Source: JAJFJD01 sp965228695
GTDB taxonomy: Bacteria > Pseudomonadota > Alphaproteobacteria > UBA8366
Direction: 5' to 3'
DNA length: 64,000 nucleotides
Assembly: GCA_965228695.1 (NCBI GenBank)
Contig: CBDDIB010000002.1
Span: 4,526,001-4,590,000 of the forward strand
Shown here: positions 7,793-16,318 of the stretch, piece by piece
Numbering within the stretch: the stretch's first letter is position 1
Layout of the letters: every line of letters starts with the position of its first letter
Notes under the pieces: model-generated
Seen by the model: the letters and a program-made list of their open reading frames with translations, nothing else
Database searches by the model: none
What the model was told of the DNA's origin: nothing
Position numbers and translations under genes: made by a program

Positions 7793-9943
7793 ATGACACA
7801 GTCGAGCGACCTCGAAGACCGCAAGGACACTCACGTCGCAACGGCAGCGCAATTTCTGGCACGCGCCGCCGACGCATTCCGTTCGGAAAACTATCCCCTC
7901 GCCGAGACGATCCTCCGGCAGTTGCTGACGGCGCGGCCGGACGTGGCGCCCGCATGGCACCTCCGCGGCCTGACGGCCCGCGCCACCGGCGACGACCGCA
8001 GCGCGCTGGCGTTCTGCATGAAAGCCGTATCCGCGGACAGCGGCAATGCGGACTATTGCGCCGCGCTTGGTGACGCCCTGGAAATGCTCGGCCGCGATCA
8101 CGACGCGGTCGTCCCGTGGCAACAAGCGCTCGCCCTGGCCCCCGACATCGCGGCCAACCGGCTCCGTTTCGCCGACCTTCTCGGCCGGCTCGGCAGGGAA
8201 AACGAAGCTTTCGAACAATACGACCTCGCTGCCAGGTTGGCCCCCGACACGATCACCGTTCAATATGCATTCGGTTTGGCGCTCGCGCGCCGACAGGAAT
8301 TCGATCAGGCAGAGATTGTTTTCCGGCGCTGCCTAACACTGGACGCAGAAAGTCCCGACGCCTCCTTCCAGCACGCCCGGTGCCTGCAGGCATTGGACCG
8401 GCATGAGGAAGCGATCGCCGGATACGAGAACACGCTGATACGACAACCGGACCGCGCCGAAGCGCATGTCAATCTATCGGTAATTTACCGGGGCCTCGGC
8501 CAGCTCGACAAGGCGGTCCAGGAGGTCGAACACGCCCTTGATCTTCAGCCCAACTCCGTCGGTGCGCTCAACAATCTCGGTCTCGCGTTGTGCGACCTCG
8601 GACAGCACGCGACCGCGGCAACGTTTCTTCGAACGGCACGGCAAATCGAGCCGGACAACCCGATTACCGTACATAACCTCGGTGTCGCCCTCCATGCCTG
8701 CGGTGCGATGGCCGAGAGTGAGCGATTCCTAAAAGAGGCCCTCACCCACCGCCCGGATTGGCCGGAAGCGACCCGGAGCCTTGGAAATCTATATCGGGAA
8801 ACCGGACGTCTCGCCGAGGCCATGGCGCTCTATCGTGATGCGATCGAGCGCCATCCCGACGACTTCCGCATGCTCGGGAATCTGGGGCTCGTGCTGCTGA
8901 ACTTGAATCAACCGCATGATGCGATCGCGACATACGAAAAGGCGGTCGCCTTAAACTCTTCCCATGCCGACCTCCGAACAAGCCTCGGGATTGCGCAGCT
9001 TCTGATCGGCGACCTCGAGAATGGCTGGTCAAACTACGAGGCGCGTTGGGAAAAAGACGGATCGGCCGGATCCAATCGAATCCTCTCGACGCCGCGCTGG
9101 GACGGGGGACCTCTGGGCGGCGTGGATGGTAAACCCGGCTCGCTTTTAGTCCACGCCGAACAGGGGTATGGCGACACGCTTCATTTCTGCCGTTACCTAC
9201 CCCTGCTTGCCGCACAAAATAATCTCATCGTTTTCGAGTGCCAATCGCCCCTCGTCGGCCTGATGGAATCCCTTGGAGTCACCGAAGACCGACTGGACCT
9301 TACCGTCATCGCGCGAGGGAATCCTCTGCCTAACGTCGACGCTCATATTCCCTTGCTCAGCCTGCCGGCGCATTTCGAAACGACGCTGGAAACGATCCCA
9401 AGAGATGTCCCGTATCTCAAAGCGCCTGCACCGGCGGCAACGGCATGGGCGCGTCGCCTTGCCGGCGGCGAACCGGCGGTCGGTTTGGTTTGGGCGGGAA
9501 ACGCCGAGCGCCAGGACGACTGGATGCGGTCCTGCCCGCCCGACGCCATGGCGCCGCTGCTTGATATCGACGGTATCCGGTTCTACAGCCTGCAGAAAGA
9601 CGGACCGCCGCTTGAACACGCCGCCGTCGAGCCTTTGGGGCCGGAACTCAACGATTTCAGCGATACCGCCGCGGCCATCGAAGCGCTCGACTTGGTCATA
9701 TCGGTGGATACGGCAGTTGCCCATTTGGCGGGCGCGCTCGGGAAGCCCGTTTGGGTCATTCTCGGAGCCGCGGCCGATTGGCGATATATGCTCGACCGGA
9801 AGGACAGCCCCTGGTACCCGACCATGCGGTTGTTCCGTGCGTCCGAACTGGGCGACTGGACAGGTGTCGCCGGTCAGGTCGCAAACGCACTGCGATCTAG
9901 TCTATCGCATCGCGGCGACGGGAAAATTTCGCTGAAGTTTTAA
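7793..9943 (+). CDS. TPR protein with GT9-like glycosyltransferase domain (FlmG-like)
   Basis: The 716-residue protein has about eleven TPR units over residues 15-415, with repeated 'A.NNLG.AL..LG....A' and '..P.N..' turns. A C-terminal GT-B fold half follows (about 430-700) with 'LLVHAEQGYGDTLHFCRYLP' and 'VISVDTAVAHLAGALGKPVW', signatures of a heptosyltransferase-like nucleotide-sugar site. Caulobacter FlmG has the same plan: its TPR region binds flagellin and its C-terminus transfers the sugar. Location between flgL and the flagellin genes supports a role in flagellin glycosylation. The donor sugar cannot be read from sequence. The gene is convergent with flaF. Confidence 0.75.
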   Translation: MTQSSDLEDRKDTHVATAAQFLARAADAFRSENYPLAETILRQLLTARPDVAPAWHLRGLTARATGDDRSALAFCMKAVSADSGNADYCAALGDALEMLGRDHDAVVPWQQALALAPDIAANRLRFADLLGRLGRENEAFEQYDLAARLAPDTITVQYAFGLALARRQEFDQAEIVFRRCLTLDAESPDASFQHARCLQALDRHEEAIAGYENTLIRQPDRAEAHVNLSVIYRGLGQLDKAVQEVEHALDLQPNSVGALNNLGLALCDLGQHATAATFLRTARQIEPDNPITVHNLGVALHACGAMAESERFLKEALTHRPDWPEATRSLGNLYRETGRLAEAMALYRDAIERHPDDFRMLGNLGLVLLNLNQPHDAIATYEKAVALNSSHADLRTSLGIAQLLIGDLENGWSNYEARWEKDGSAGSNRILSTPRWDGGPLGGVDGKPGSLLVHAEQGYGDTLHFCRYLPLLAAQNNLIVFECQSPLVGLMESLGVTEDRLDLTVIARGNPLPNVDAHIPLLSLPAHFETTLETIPRDVPYLKAPAPAATAWARRLAGGEPAVGLVWAGNAERQDDWMRSCPPDAMAPLLDIDGIRFYSLQKDGPPLEHAAVEPLGPELNDFSDTAAAIEALDLVISVDTAVAHLAGALGKPVWVILGAAADWRYMLDRKDSPWYPTMRLFRASELGDWTGVAGQVANALRSSLSHRGDGKISLKF

Positions 9944-9979
9944 GGTAATTGCAAATCCGCGACCAGCGCGGGCACGGCA

Positions 9980-10417
9980 TCAGGCTACGATATCGCCGCC
10001 CGAATTTGCCGCCGCCGGCTGCGCCTGCGCGTCGGCCAGGGCGGCATCCTCACCGACATTCGTCATCAGTCCCGCGGCGATGTTGCGGTTGATATCGATG
10101 AGGACCCGAAGCTTGCGTCCGCTGGGTTCGGCCAACGCATTGACCGTGTGTTTGTCGATAAAGACGCTGAGGCTCAGAATGTTTTGCCGGATATCGTCGG
10201 GTAGCGGATTCTCCACCGACGATACGTCGGCCTGGATGATGGTCCACAAACGCCAATTCAGCCGCAACGCCGCCCGGTAGGTATCGCTGTCTTCGCCGTT
10301 GATGGAAGCATCCATCATCCGCGCCGTTTCGAGAAGCGCCTGCGCTTCGGTTTGCCGGGCCGACGAGCCAAGTTTTTGCGACGACTGGTAGGCTTGGCTG
10401 CTGTTATTGGGTTGCAT
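9980..10417 (-). CDS. flaF: FlaF, flagellin biosynthesis regulator
   Basis: The 145-residue protein matches FlaF: 'NSSQAYQSSQKLGSSARQTEAQ' at the N-terminus, the core 'ALRLNWRLWTIIQADV' and 'LPDDIRQNILSLSVFIDKHT', and an Ala/Gln-rich tail. FlaF is needed for flagellin synthesis or secretion and works together with FlbT, which opposes it at the flagellin mRNA level in Caulobacter. The start overlaps the end of flbT by 14 bases, so the two are translationally coupled. Both lie just downstream of the flagellin gene on the same strand, but a strong terminator separates them from it. Confidence 0.93.
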   Translation of the reverse strand: MQPNNSSQAYQSSQKLGSSARQTEAQALLETARMMDASINGEDSDTYRAALRLNWRLWTIIQADVSSVENPLPDDIRQNILSLSVFIDKHTVNALAEPSGRKLRVLIDINRNIAAGLMTNVGEDAALADAQAQPAAANSGGDIVA

Positions 10418-10796
10418 GTTTCAGGACCTCGTTCTCGTATTTGATAAGCTTTCGACAAAGCTTCAGCGCTCCATACGCATCCCCGGCAACGATCTTCTTG
10501 CCGATATCGAGGATCAACGGTGTTGAACTGGGGACGGCATTGACGAAATCTTTGACCAGTTTACTGAACTGATTTTGGTACTGCTTCTCTTTTTCAGGGA
10601 ACATGTAAAGTAATTGAATAACAAAATATATTTTCTTCGCAGGTGTTGTTACGTCTTTCTCAGTCATTATATCGCGTTCGCGGAGAATACTCGCCTTATT
10701 CTGAACGATTAGTTCAGCCTTTTCCCCGCCATTTTGAATAACCGCCTGATTGATGACGGTCTTCTCACCCGGCTTCAACACGATCTTTAATGGCAT
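10404..10796 (-). CDS. flbT: FlbT, flagellin mRNA regulator
   Basis: The 130-residue product begins 'LKIVLKPGEKTVINQAVI' and continues with 'KASILRERDIMTEKDVTTPA' and 'RKLIKYENEVLK', all typical of FlbT. FlbT is a small alphaproteobacterial RNA-binding regulator that acts on the 5' untranslated region of flagellin mRNA, lowering its stability until the hook is finished. Both flagellin genes nearby have long leaders (about 85-115 bases) that could be its target. Its codon use is more AT-rich than its neighbours. A possible sigma-54 promoter lies about 57 bp upstream. Confidence 0.94.
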   Translation of the reverse strand: MPLKIVLKPGEKTVINQAVIQNGGEKAELIVQNKASILRERDIMTEKDVTTPAKKIYFVIQLLYMFPEKEKQYQNQFSKLVKDFVNAVPSSTPLILDIGKKIVAGDAYGALKLCRKLIKYENEVLKHATQ

Positions 10797-10852
10797 CTCT
10801 TTTTCTTCATTGAGAATTCAAAAGTAAACGGTGTTTCATCACTCAATTATCA

Positions 10853-10867
10853 GCAAGAATTATACCA
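10853..10867 (-). promoter_or_regulatory. Possible sigma-54 promoter of flbT-flaF
   Basis: Read on the minus strand, TGGTATA-ATTC-TTGCT keeps GG at -24 and a perfect TTGCT at -12 with correct spacing. Three bases in the -24 block differ from TGGCACG. It would start transcription about 45 bp before flbT. The surrounding region is AT-rich and no clear ftr-like repeat is seen upstream, so confidence is low. Confidence 0.35.
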
Positions 10868-10944
10868 CGGATTGATTTGATTTGTGATTTTTTTTGTTAT
10901 CCAATGATTTGAATCATTTTGGGGGCCGTTAAGATCACAAAATA

Positions 10945-10970
10945 AAAGCGGGGGCCGAAGCCCCCGCTTT
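10945..10970 (-). terminator. Rho-independent terminator of the first flagellin gene
   Basis: AAAGCGGGGGC (10945-10955) and GCCCCCGCTTT (10960-10970) form an 11-bp stem. On the minus strand the loop is TTCG, a stable tetraloop, and the stem is followed by a TTTTATTTT tract. It lies 26 bp past the flagellin stop. A further palindrome, AATGATT-TG-AATCATT, at 10903-10918 has no U tract. Confidence 0.9.
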
Positions 10971-10996
10971 CTTTGGATTCACTGTCGTCCTTGGCT

Positions 10997-11824
10997 TTAA
11001 CCGAACAAGCCGAGGATCGACCGCTCGCTCTGAGCAGCCAGCGACAACGCGTTAATACCGAGCTGTTCCCGGGTCTGCAATGCAAGCAGGTTGGCACTTT
11101 CCTCATTGAGGTCGGCCAAAGTCAGCTTACTCGCGCCGGTTTCCAGCGTATTCACCAGATCTTCGGTGAAGGTCAACCGCGTCTGAAGCACGGTGTTGTT
11201 CGAGCCCAGCGTCGAAGCGTTGGTACGCAACTCGGTCAGGGCGCTGTTCAATTCCGTGATCGACGTATCGATCGCCGTGTCGTCGGCGAAAGCATTCGTC
11301 GCCGCCGTCACTTCGATACCGGTCGTGGCAGTCGTCGCATCGAGACCGGTAATCGTCAGATCGCTGGTCCCGTCTTCGTTAAACTCGACCGTCAGGTTAT
11401 CCGGCGTCGCCTGAATCAGGTTCGTGCCATTGAAGCTCGAGTCATTGGCGATATCGTTAATCTGGCCCAACAAGGCATTAAACTGCACCGCAAGGGTCGA
11501 CTTTTCGTTGGTATCACCCGTCGCCTTCGCCTGGTTCGCAAGACCTTTGGCCTGCTGCACCAGTTCGGTGATGGCGTCGATACCGGTAATCGCCGATTCG
11601 ATCGTGCTGATCGCCAGGTCCACGTCCGACTTCAACGTATTCAAGTCGGATGCCCGGTTATTCAACGCGGTCGACGTAAAGAACGCGGACGCGTCGTCGA
11701 GGGCCGAATTAACCTTCAGGCCACTAGACAGGCGCGACTGGGTTCTACCGATAAGATCGGAGGTATTCTGCAGGGCGAGCAAGTTATTCCGCACGCCTGC
11801 TGTAAGGGCTACTGAGTCAGCCAT
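10997..11824 (-). CDS. Flagellin (first copy)
   Basis: The start is ATG at 11824, preceded by GGGAG; 47 extra residues upstream in the same frame are unrelated in character. The 275-residue product is a short flagellin. It has an N-terminal D0/D1 'LTAGVRNNLLALQNTSDLIGR' region with 'TQSRLSSGLKVNSALDDASAFF', a brief variable middle (about 130-200), and a C-terminal 'VLQTRLTFTEDLVNTLETGA' plus 'ESANLLALQTREQLGINALSLA' helix. It self-assembles into the filament after export by the type III apparatus. Serine and threonine in the middle are candidate glycosylation positions. It has its own sigma-54 promoter and terminator, so it is probably monocistronic. Confidence 0.95.
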   Translation of the reverse strand: MADSVALTAGVRNNLLALQNTSDLIGRTQSRLSSGLKVNSALDDASAFFTSTALNNRASDLNTLKSDVDLAISTIESAITGIDAITELVQQAKGLANQAKATGDTNEKSTLAVQFNALLGQINDIANDSSFNGTNLIQATPDNLTVEFNEDGTSDLTITGLDATTATTGIEVTAATNAFADDTAIDTSITELNSALTELRTNASTLGSNNTVLQTRLTFTEDLVNTLETGASKLTLADLNEESANLLALQTREQLGINALSLAAQSERSILGLFG

Positions 11825-11949
11825 GGTTTCTCCCTTTCTAGGATGTTGACCGACCGCATTCTGCGGCGGACAAACCAAAACGGACCGACGGGTCCGCAAA
11901 ACGGCCATGCCGGAAATCCAGCATGGTCGCAGGTTCGAAGCTGCACGAT

Positions 11950-11964
11950 GCAACCATCGCGCCA
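11950..11964 (-). promoter_or_regulatory. Sigma-54 promoter of the first flagellin gene
   Basis: On the minus strand TGGCGCG-ATGG-TTGCAT differs from the -24/-12 consensus only at one base of the -24 block. It predicts a transcript start near 11938 and a leader of about 114 bases before ATG 11824. A degenerate ftr-like repeat lies 75-90 bp upstream (12038-12054). Together these fit FlbD-dependent late flagellar expression. Confidence 0.7.
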
Positions 11965-12037
11965 CTCTCTGGGAGAAACCTTAAAGATTTGATAATAAGG
12001 AATAATCTAGTTCAGCGGTCTAGCGAACGGGTAAATT

Positions 12038-12054
12038 GGGGCAATATTTACCGC
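12038..12054. promoter_or_regulatory. Degenerate ftr-like repeat upstream of the first flagellin promoter
   Basis: GGGGCAATATTTACCGC resembles the hook-operon palindrome core CGGCAATATTTGCCG at 24476-24496, differing mainly by A for G in the right half. It lies about 75-90 bp upstream of the sigma-54 -24 element. It overlaps a separate GGTAAA...TTTACC inverted repeat at 12030-12052, so it could have another role. Confidence 0.4.
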
Positions 12055-12163
12055 ACCAGACCGGCAGAAAATTCCTACAAGTCGGAATTTCCTTCCCGGT
12101 CACACTTCAGAATTTAGTCTCGCGAGCCGGCGTTATAGGCTGCCGACCCGCCTGAATTTCAGA

Positions 12164-12994
12164 CTATCCGAAGAGGCTCAGAATGGCCCGTTCGGCCTGC
12201 GAAGCCAGCGACAACGAGTTGATGCCAAGCTGCTGTCGCGTCTGAAGCGCCAGCAGGTTCGCGCTTTCCTCGTTGATATCGGCCAAGGTCAGCTTTCCGG
12301 CGCCTTCCTCGAGCGTATTTGTAAGCTCTTCGGTGAAGTTCAGCCGCGTCTGAAGAACGGTGTTGTTCGACCCCAGCGTCGCGGCATTGGTTCGCAACTC
12401 GGTCAAGGCACTGTTCAATTCCGTAATGGTGGTATTGATATCAGACAGATTACCGAAGTCGTTCGCCGCCGCCGTGATCTCGATACCCGTAGTTGCGGTG
12501 GTCGAATCCAACCCGGTGATCGTCAAGTCACTCGTGCCGTCCTCGTTGAAATCCACTTCCAGGTTATCCGGCGTCGCCCGGATCAAGTTCGTTCCGTTAA
12601 AGCTGGAATCGTTCGCCAAATCATTGATCTGGCCCAACAATTCATTGAACTGCACCGCCAGGAGCGAACGCTCGGCCGTATCGCCGGTGGCTTTTGCGGT
12701 ATTGGCAAGACCCTTTGCCTGCTCGACGAGTTCGGTAATCGACTCGATACCGGTTATCGCCGACTGCAGAGCGCTGATCGAGAGGTCGATATTTTCCTTA
12801 AGATTGGTCAGATCGTCCGCCCGGTTGGTCAGCGCCCGCGCGGTGAAGAATGCACTTGCGTCATCGATTGCCGAATTGACCTTCAGGCCGGTCGACAGAC
12901 GAGTCTGCACGATATCGATTAGGTCGGTGGTGCGCTGAAGACTCAGGAGATTCGAACGCACCCCGGCTGTCAAATTAACTTTGTCAGCAGCCAT
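12164..12994 (-). CDS. Flagellin (second copy)
   Basis: The 276-residue flagellin is closely similar to the copy at 10997-11824 over both terminal regions ('LTAGVRSNLLSLQRTTDLI', 'QTRLSTGLKVNSAIDDASAFF', 'LALQTRQQLGINSLSLASQAE'). It differs mostly in the short central part. AAGGAC precedes ATG 12994. It has its own near-perfect sigma-54 promoter. The two copies lie in tandem on the same strand with about 340 bp between them, consistent with an old duplication kept for filament segments, as in other multi-flagellin alphaproteobacteria. No strong terminator is visible after its stop. Confidence 0.95.
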   Translation of the reverse strand: MAADKVNLTAGVRSNLLSLQRTTDLIDIVQTRLSTGLKVNSAIDDASAFFTARALTNRADDLTNLKENIDLSISALQSAITGIESITELVEQAKGLANTAKATGDTAERSLLAVQFNELLGQINDLANDSSFNGTNLIRATPDNLEVDFNEDGTSDLTITGLDSTTATTGIEITAAANDFGNLSDINTTITELNSALTELRTNAATLGSNNTVLQTRLNFTEELTNTLEEGAGKLTLADINEESANLLALQTRQQLGINSLSLASQAERAILSLFG

Positions 12995-13091
12995 ATGTCA
13001 TGTCCTTTCTGGCGTTGACATTTGGCATTCCTTGCAGCGGTTGGCCGATGCCAGTTCCACATGCGAAACGCCGATTTCACTATGGTTAATG

Positions 13092-13106
13092 GCAACCGCC
13101 ATGCCA
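13092..13106 (-). promoter_or_regulatory. Sigma-54 promoter of the second flagellin gene
   Basis: On the minus strand TGGCATG-GCGG-TTGC is one of the best -24/-12 matches in the window, with one C-to-T change. It predicts a start near 13080 and a leader of about 86 bases. A half-degenerate ftr-like element lies about 90-100 bp upstream at 13194-13207. Confidence 0.78.
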
Positions 13107-13193
13107 CCGTGCCAATCTGCACAACATATTGTTTTGACAGGTATAATTTGTGATCGTATTCGTTAACACAGCGGCTCGGTGCAGCTTTTTGCC

Positions 13194-13207
13194 GGGCAAC
13201 TCTTGCA
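13194..13207. promoter_or_regulatory. Degenerate ftr-like element upstream of the second flagellin promoter
   Basis: GGGCAACTCTTGCA fits the GGCAA-N3-TTGCC core with one mismatch on the right side. It lies 88-101 bp upstream of the -24 element, the spacing expected of an enhancer for a sigma-54 activator. On its own the match is weak; the position gives it weight. Confidence 0.35.
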
Positions 13208-13252
13208 ACATCTGGCATTTCTTACCCGGTGGATCACCGAGAAGGACCAGGC

Positions 13253-13281
13253 CGCTTGACGGGCAAACGGACCGTCAAGCG
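13253..13281. other. Perfect stem-loop after the DegT aminotransferase gene
   Basis: CGCTTGACGG (13253-13262) and CCGTCAAGCG (13272-13281) form a 10-bp stem with a 9-base loop. It lies 34 bp past the stop of the minus-strand aminotransferase gene. No U tract follows on either strand, so it may be a mRNA 3' end stabiliser, a Rho-type end, or a protein-binding inverted repeat upstream of the flagellin promoter. Confidence 0.5.
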
Positions 13282-13314
13282 ATTGCGCCCCAGAAGGCAC
13301 AAATGACCTGCATT

Positions 13315-14421
13315 TCAGGTCATGGAAATCGAGGAAAGTACGTCGGCGACGCGATGTATTTTCGCCGTCGGAAGATCGCACCCGAATGGCAATCCGACGA
13401 TCCGTTCCACGAGGTCTTCCGTCGTCCGCAACGCATCGCGATCCGCCGACGAGAAAATCGGCTCAAGGTGACAGCCTTCGTTCCACCAACGCCGCGATTC
13501 GATGCCGGCATTGTCCAATGCGGATATCGCCTTTTCGCCGACGGTAGCATCGAACGCGACGTTGCAGGTTGAACTGACCCAGCCATCGCCGAAGCCCGGA
13601 GACAACCGAACCCCCGGTATTTCATCGATGGCCTCGATATAGGCAGCAGTGGCCCGCGCAAATCCGGCACGGGTTTCGGTCCACTGATCGAGTCCGGCGA
13701 GTGCAACAGCCGCAGGATACTCCCCTAATTTCGCATTACCGCCCGGCCCGACCGCGCTGCGATTGCCTTGAAAGCCGAAATTCGCCCGCGCCTTGACCTC
13801 CGCGACGAAATCGGCGTCGCGGCTGATCACCAACCCACCCTCGCCGGCCGCGAGCGGCTTCGTGGCGTGCAGGCTGACGATCGCCGGGGACACACCCGCA
13901 ACCAAACTGTCGAACCCGGCCGCCGCATCGACGACAACGGGTATGCCGGTATCCTCGGTCAGACGATCCCATGGGGCGATATCGAGCGGTGCGCCGAAGG
14001 GGGCGACCACCAAGACCGCGGCAACGTCGGAACCAAGCCGGTCGATCTGGTCCCGTACGGCGGTGATTTCGAGCCGCCACGTCGCCGAATCGATATCGAG
14101 AAAATATGGCATAAGACCGGCCGCCGGGACGGCCTGGGCCGACGCAACGAATGTAAAGGACGGCATTAAGCAATACCGGCCCTTTGGGCGTGCCAGCGCG
14201 GCGAGGCTTATCGACAGCGCGGCGGTCGCATTGCTGAGGCACACGGCTTCGTCGGTTGCGACACCGTATCGCGACGCGAACCGCCCGGTCAGCCGCTGCT
14301 CCAAAGGACCGAAATTCGTATACCAGCGATTGGCGTCGATTTCCTGGAGATAGGGCATCAACTGCGCGGCATCCGGAAGTTTCGGCCGCATCAAAGGAAT
14401 TCGTTCAAAATCCGCCGTCAT
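13315..14421 (-). CDS. DegT/DnrJ/EryC1 family PLP aminotransferase
   Basis: The 368-residue protein has the fold-type I sugar aminotransferase signature: 'CLSNATAALSISLAALA' for the cofactor phosphate site, 'IPVVVDAAAGFDS' (Asp165 for the pyridine nitrogen) and 'SLHATKPLAAGEGG', with Lys188 forming the Schiff base. Such enzymes place an amino group on a nucleotide-linked keto sugar, as in pseudaminic or legionaminic acid and dTDP-amino sugar pathways. The context beside flagellins and TPR-glycosyltransferases suggests it makes an amino sugar for the flagellin glycan. No dehydratase partner is present in the window, so the substrate is unknown. Confidence 0.85.
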   Translation of the reverse strand: MTADFERIPLMRPKLPDAAQLMPYLQEIDANRWYTNFGPLEQRLTGRFASRYGVATDEAVCLSNATAALSISLAALARPKGRYCLMPSFTFVASAQAVPAAGLMPYFLDIDSATWRLEITAVRDQIDRLGSDVAAVLVVAPFGAPLDIAPWDRLTEDTGIPVVVDAAAGFDSLVAGVSPAIVSLHATKPLAAGEGGLVISRDADFVAEVKARANFGFQGNRSAVGPGGNAKLGEYPAAVALAGLDQWTETRAGFARATAAYIEAIDEIPGVRLSPGFGDGWVSSTCNVAFDATVGEKAISALDNAGIESRRWWNEGCHLEPIFSSADRDALRTTEDLVERIVGLPFGCDLPTAKIHRVADVLSSISMT

Positions 14422-14458
14422 AAGAGTGCCTTTGTGACCATGTCCACAGTGCCGCGCG

Positions 14459-16219
14459 CTATGTCACGAGTCGAGGCTGCTTGAGCGCCACAACCGAGGA
14501 AGACACCTCGTCGACGACCGACGTCCAGTCGGATATCCGCCGTTGGCGGAACATGCGCATCGTCGGGTACCACGGACTATCCAATCGCTCCAGGAACCAG
14601 CGCCAGTCGGGCATGGCCGACAGCATGGTCCAGACAGGTTTGCCGAGCGCACCGGCAAGATGCGCCACCGCCGTATCGACCGATACGACTAGATCCATCG
14701 CCTGCACCGCCGCCGCGCTCGCTGAAAAATCACCGAACCCGCTGCCGAGATCCGGGATGTCCATCGTCTTCAGCCCGGCGGCATCCTCAGCTGAGATTTC
14801 CGTTTGCAAGCTGAAAAGCCGAATGCCCGGCACACCGGTCAACGGTTGCAGATCGGACAATGCGCAAGAGCGAAAGCGGCCGCGGTTATTGGTCAAACTG
14901 CCGCGCCAAACGATGCCGACCTTCAGCGCGCGACTATCCGGCGCTGGCGGCAGGTCGGCGGGCGCCGCCGACAAATACGGACAATCGGCAGGAATGGTGT
15001 TCATGTCGGTCCCCGTAAGGCCGGGCAGGCTCATCAGCGGCGTCCAAGTATCAATTTCTGGCCGAGGATCGCCGAACGCGATCACCCGGTCTGCGACGTT
15101 CGACTCCTCCAGAAGGGTCCGGAGAGAGGCAGGACATTCCAAGGTGACATCGGCGCCGAGCGCCCGAAGCATCGGCGCATAGCGAACAAACTGGATCGTA
15201 TCGCCCAATCCCTGCTCCGCGACGAGCAGCAACCGTTGGCCTTCGGGCGACGCGCCATCCCACCGAGGCTGATCGACCACCGGAAGCGTCAAGCCCGCGA
15301 CGGCACGCCACCGCCATTCATACAAATCCCATCCTTCACGCAATTGGCCGGACAATAGCAACGCGGTCGCCTTGTTCCAGTGGGCCTGCGGCAGGTCGGG
15401 TTCCAGCGCCAACGCCTGATCGAGGGCGGCAATTGCCGTCTCGCACTCGCCCAAATGCTGCAGTGCCGCGCCGAGATTGACCCACGCGTCCGTAAACCGC
15501 CGGTCGATTTGCAGCGCGCGGCGGTAACAAGCCGCCGCTTCAGCTGCAATGGGCGCCGCGGCAAACGCATTTCCGAGGTTGTAGTGCCCCTCGGCGTTGT
15601 TCGGATCGGCTACGGTCGCATGTCGACCGGCATCGATTGCGGCCGCCGTCTGCCCGGATTCCAGCAAAGCGCCGCACAAGTTGCTCCATGCGGGCGCGTA
15701 GTGATTGTCGGCGTCCGCGGCCAACCGAAACTGATCGATCGCAGCCTTCAGTTCGCCACGCCGCCGCAAGACATGACCCAGATTATTTCGGGCGGCTGCG
15801 TGACCGGGCGCCAATGCCAATGCCCTTTCGAACCCCTCCGCCGCCTCGTCCAACCGGCCCATCGCCAGCAATGTGTTCCCCAAATTGAAGTGGCTGTCGG
15901 GCTGGGTATCGTCCAGCGACACGCCCCGGCGCAACGCCGCGATTGCATCGTCGAGGCGCCCCGCTGCGGAAAAAGCGGATGCGATATTGATATGAAAGGC
16001 GGCGACGGCGGGGGCTCGCTCGATCGCGCGCTCGAATGCGTCGATCGATGCCACGACCGCATCCCGGTGCAACAATGCCAACCCGAGCAGATGCCAAGCA
16101 TCCGGTTGCGCATCGTCGTCGGCAAGGACGGCTCGGCATGCGGATTCCATCCCGGCGTAATCCTGGTCACGGAAACAGGAGAGCGCCTGCTGCAACATGC
16201 TTTGCGAGGCATTCGACAT
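14459..16219 (-). CDS. TPR protein with GT9-like glycosyltransferase domain (second FlmG-like)
   Basis: The 586-residue protein has about eight TPR units (residues 5-305, e.g. 'HFNLGNTLLAMGRLDEAAEGF') followed by a GT-B type C-terminal domain with 'LLLVAEQGLGDTIQFVRYAP' and 'VVSVDTAVAHLAGALGKPVW' (514-530). It is the same architecture as the protein at 7793-9943 but shorter, and its length is close to Caulobacter FlmG (about 600). Likely role: recognising a flagellin through the TPR superhelix and transferring a sugar to Ser or Thr. It lies 37 bp upstream of the DegT gene on the same strand, so the two probably share a transcript. Confidence 0.75.
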   Translation of the reverse strand: MSNASQSMLQQALSCFRDQDYAGMESACRAVLADDDAQPDAWHLLGLALLHRDAVVASIDAFERAIERAPAVAAFHINIASAFSAAGRLDDAIAALRRGVSLDDTQPDSHFNLGNTLLAMGRLDEAAEGFERALALAPGHAAARNNLGHVLRRRGELKAAIDQFRLAADADNHYAPAWSNLCGALLESGQTAAAIDAGRHATVADPNNAEGHYNLGNAFAAAPIAAEAAACYRRALQIDRRFTDAWVNLGAALQHLGECETAIAALDQALALEPDLPQAHWNKATALLLSGQLREGWDLYEWRWRAVAGLTLPVVDQPRWDGASPEGQRLLLVAEQGLGDTIQFVRYAPMLRALGADVTLECPASLRTLLEESNVADRVIAFGDPRPEIDTWTPLMSLPGLTGTDMNTIPADCPYLSAAPADLPPAPDSRALKVGIVWRGSLTNNRGRFRSCALSDLQPLTGVPGIRLFSLQTEISAEDAAGLKTMDIPDLGSGFGDFSASAAAVQAMDLVVSVDTAVAHLAGALGKPVWTMLSAMPDWRWFLERLDSPWYPTMRMFRQRRISDWTSVVDEVSSSVVALKQPRLVT

Positions 16220-16318
16220 CCACCATCAGATACAGCGCGGCGGCGGCGAATAGAAGGCGAAAGTTGCCCGGTATTTTCACCATGGCGCATCGGATCGCGG
16301 GCCGGGTAGAGTCCGGGC

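Noticed and set aside
11825..11965. N-terminal extension of 47 residues on the first flagellin
   Set aside because: The extension has no flagellin character and lies over the leader and sigma-54 promoter; ATG 11824 has a ribosome site and the family N-terminus.
13031..13046. Plus-strand TTTGGCATTCCTTGCA as a sigma-54 site
   Set aside because: The spacing between TGGCA and TTGC is 4 bases where 6 are needed, and it points away from the flagellin gene.
13135..13148. TTGACA followed by TATAAT on the plus strand
   Set aside because: The two hexamers are only 2 bases apart instead of about 17, so they cannot form a sigma-70 promoter together.
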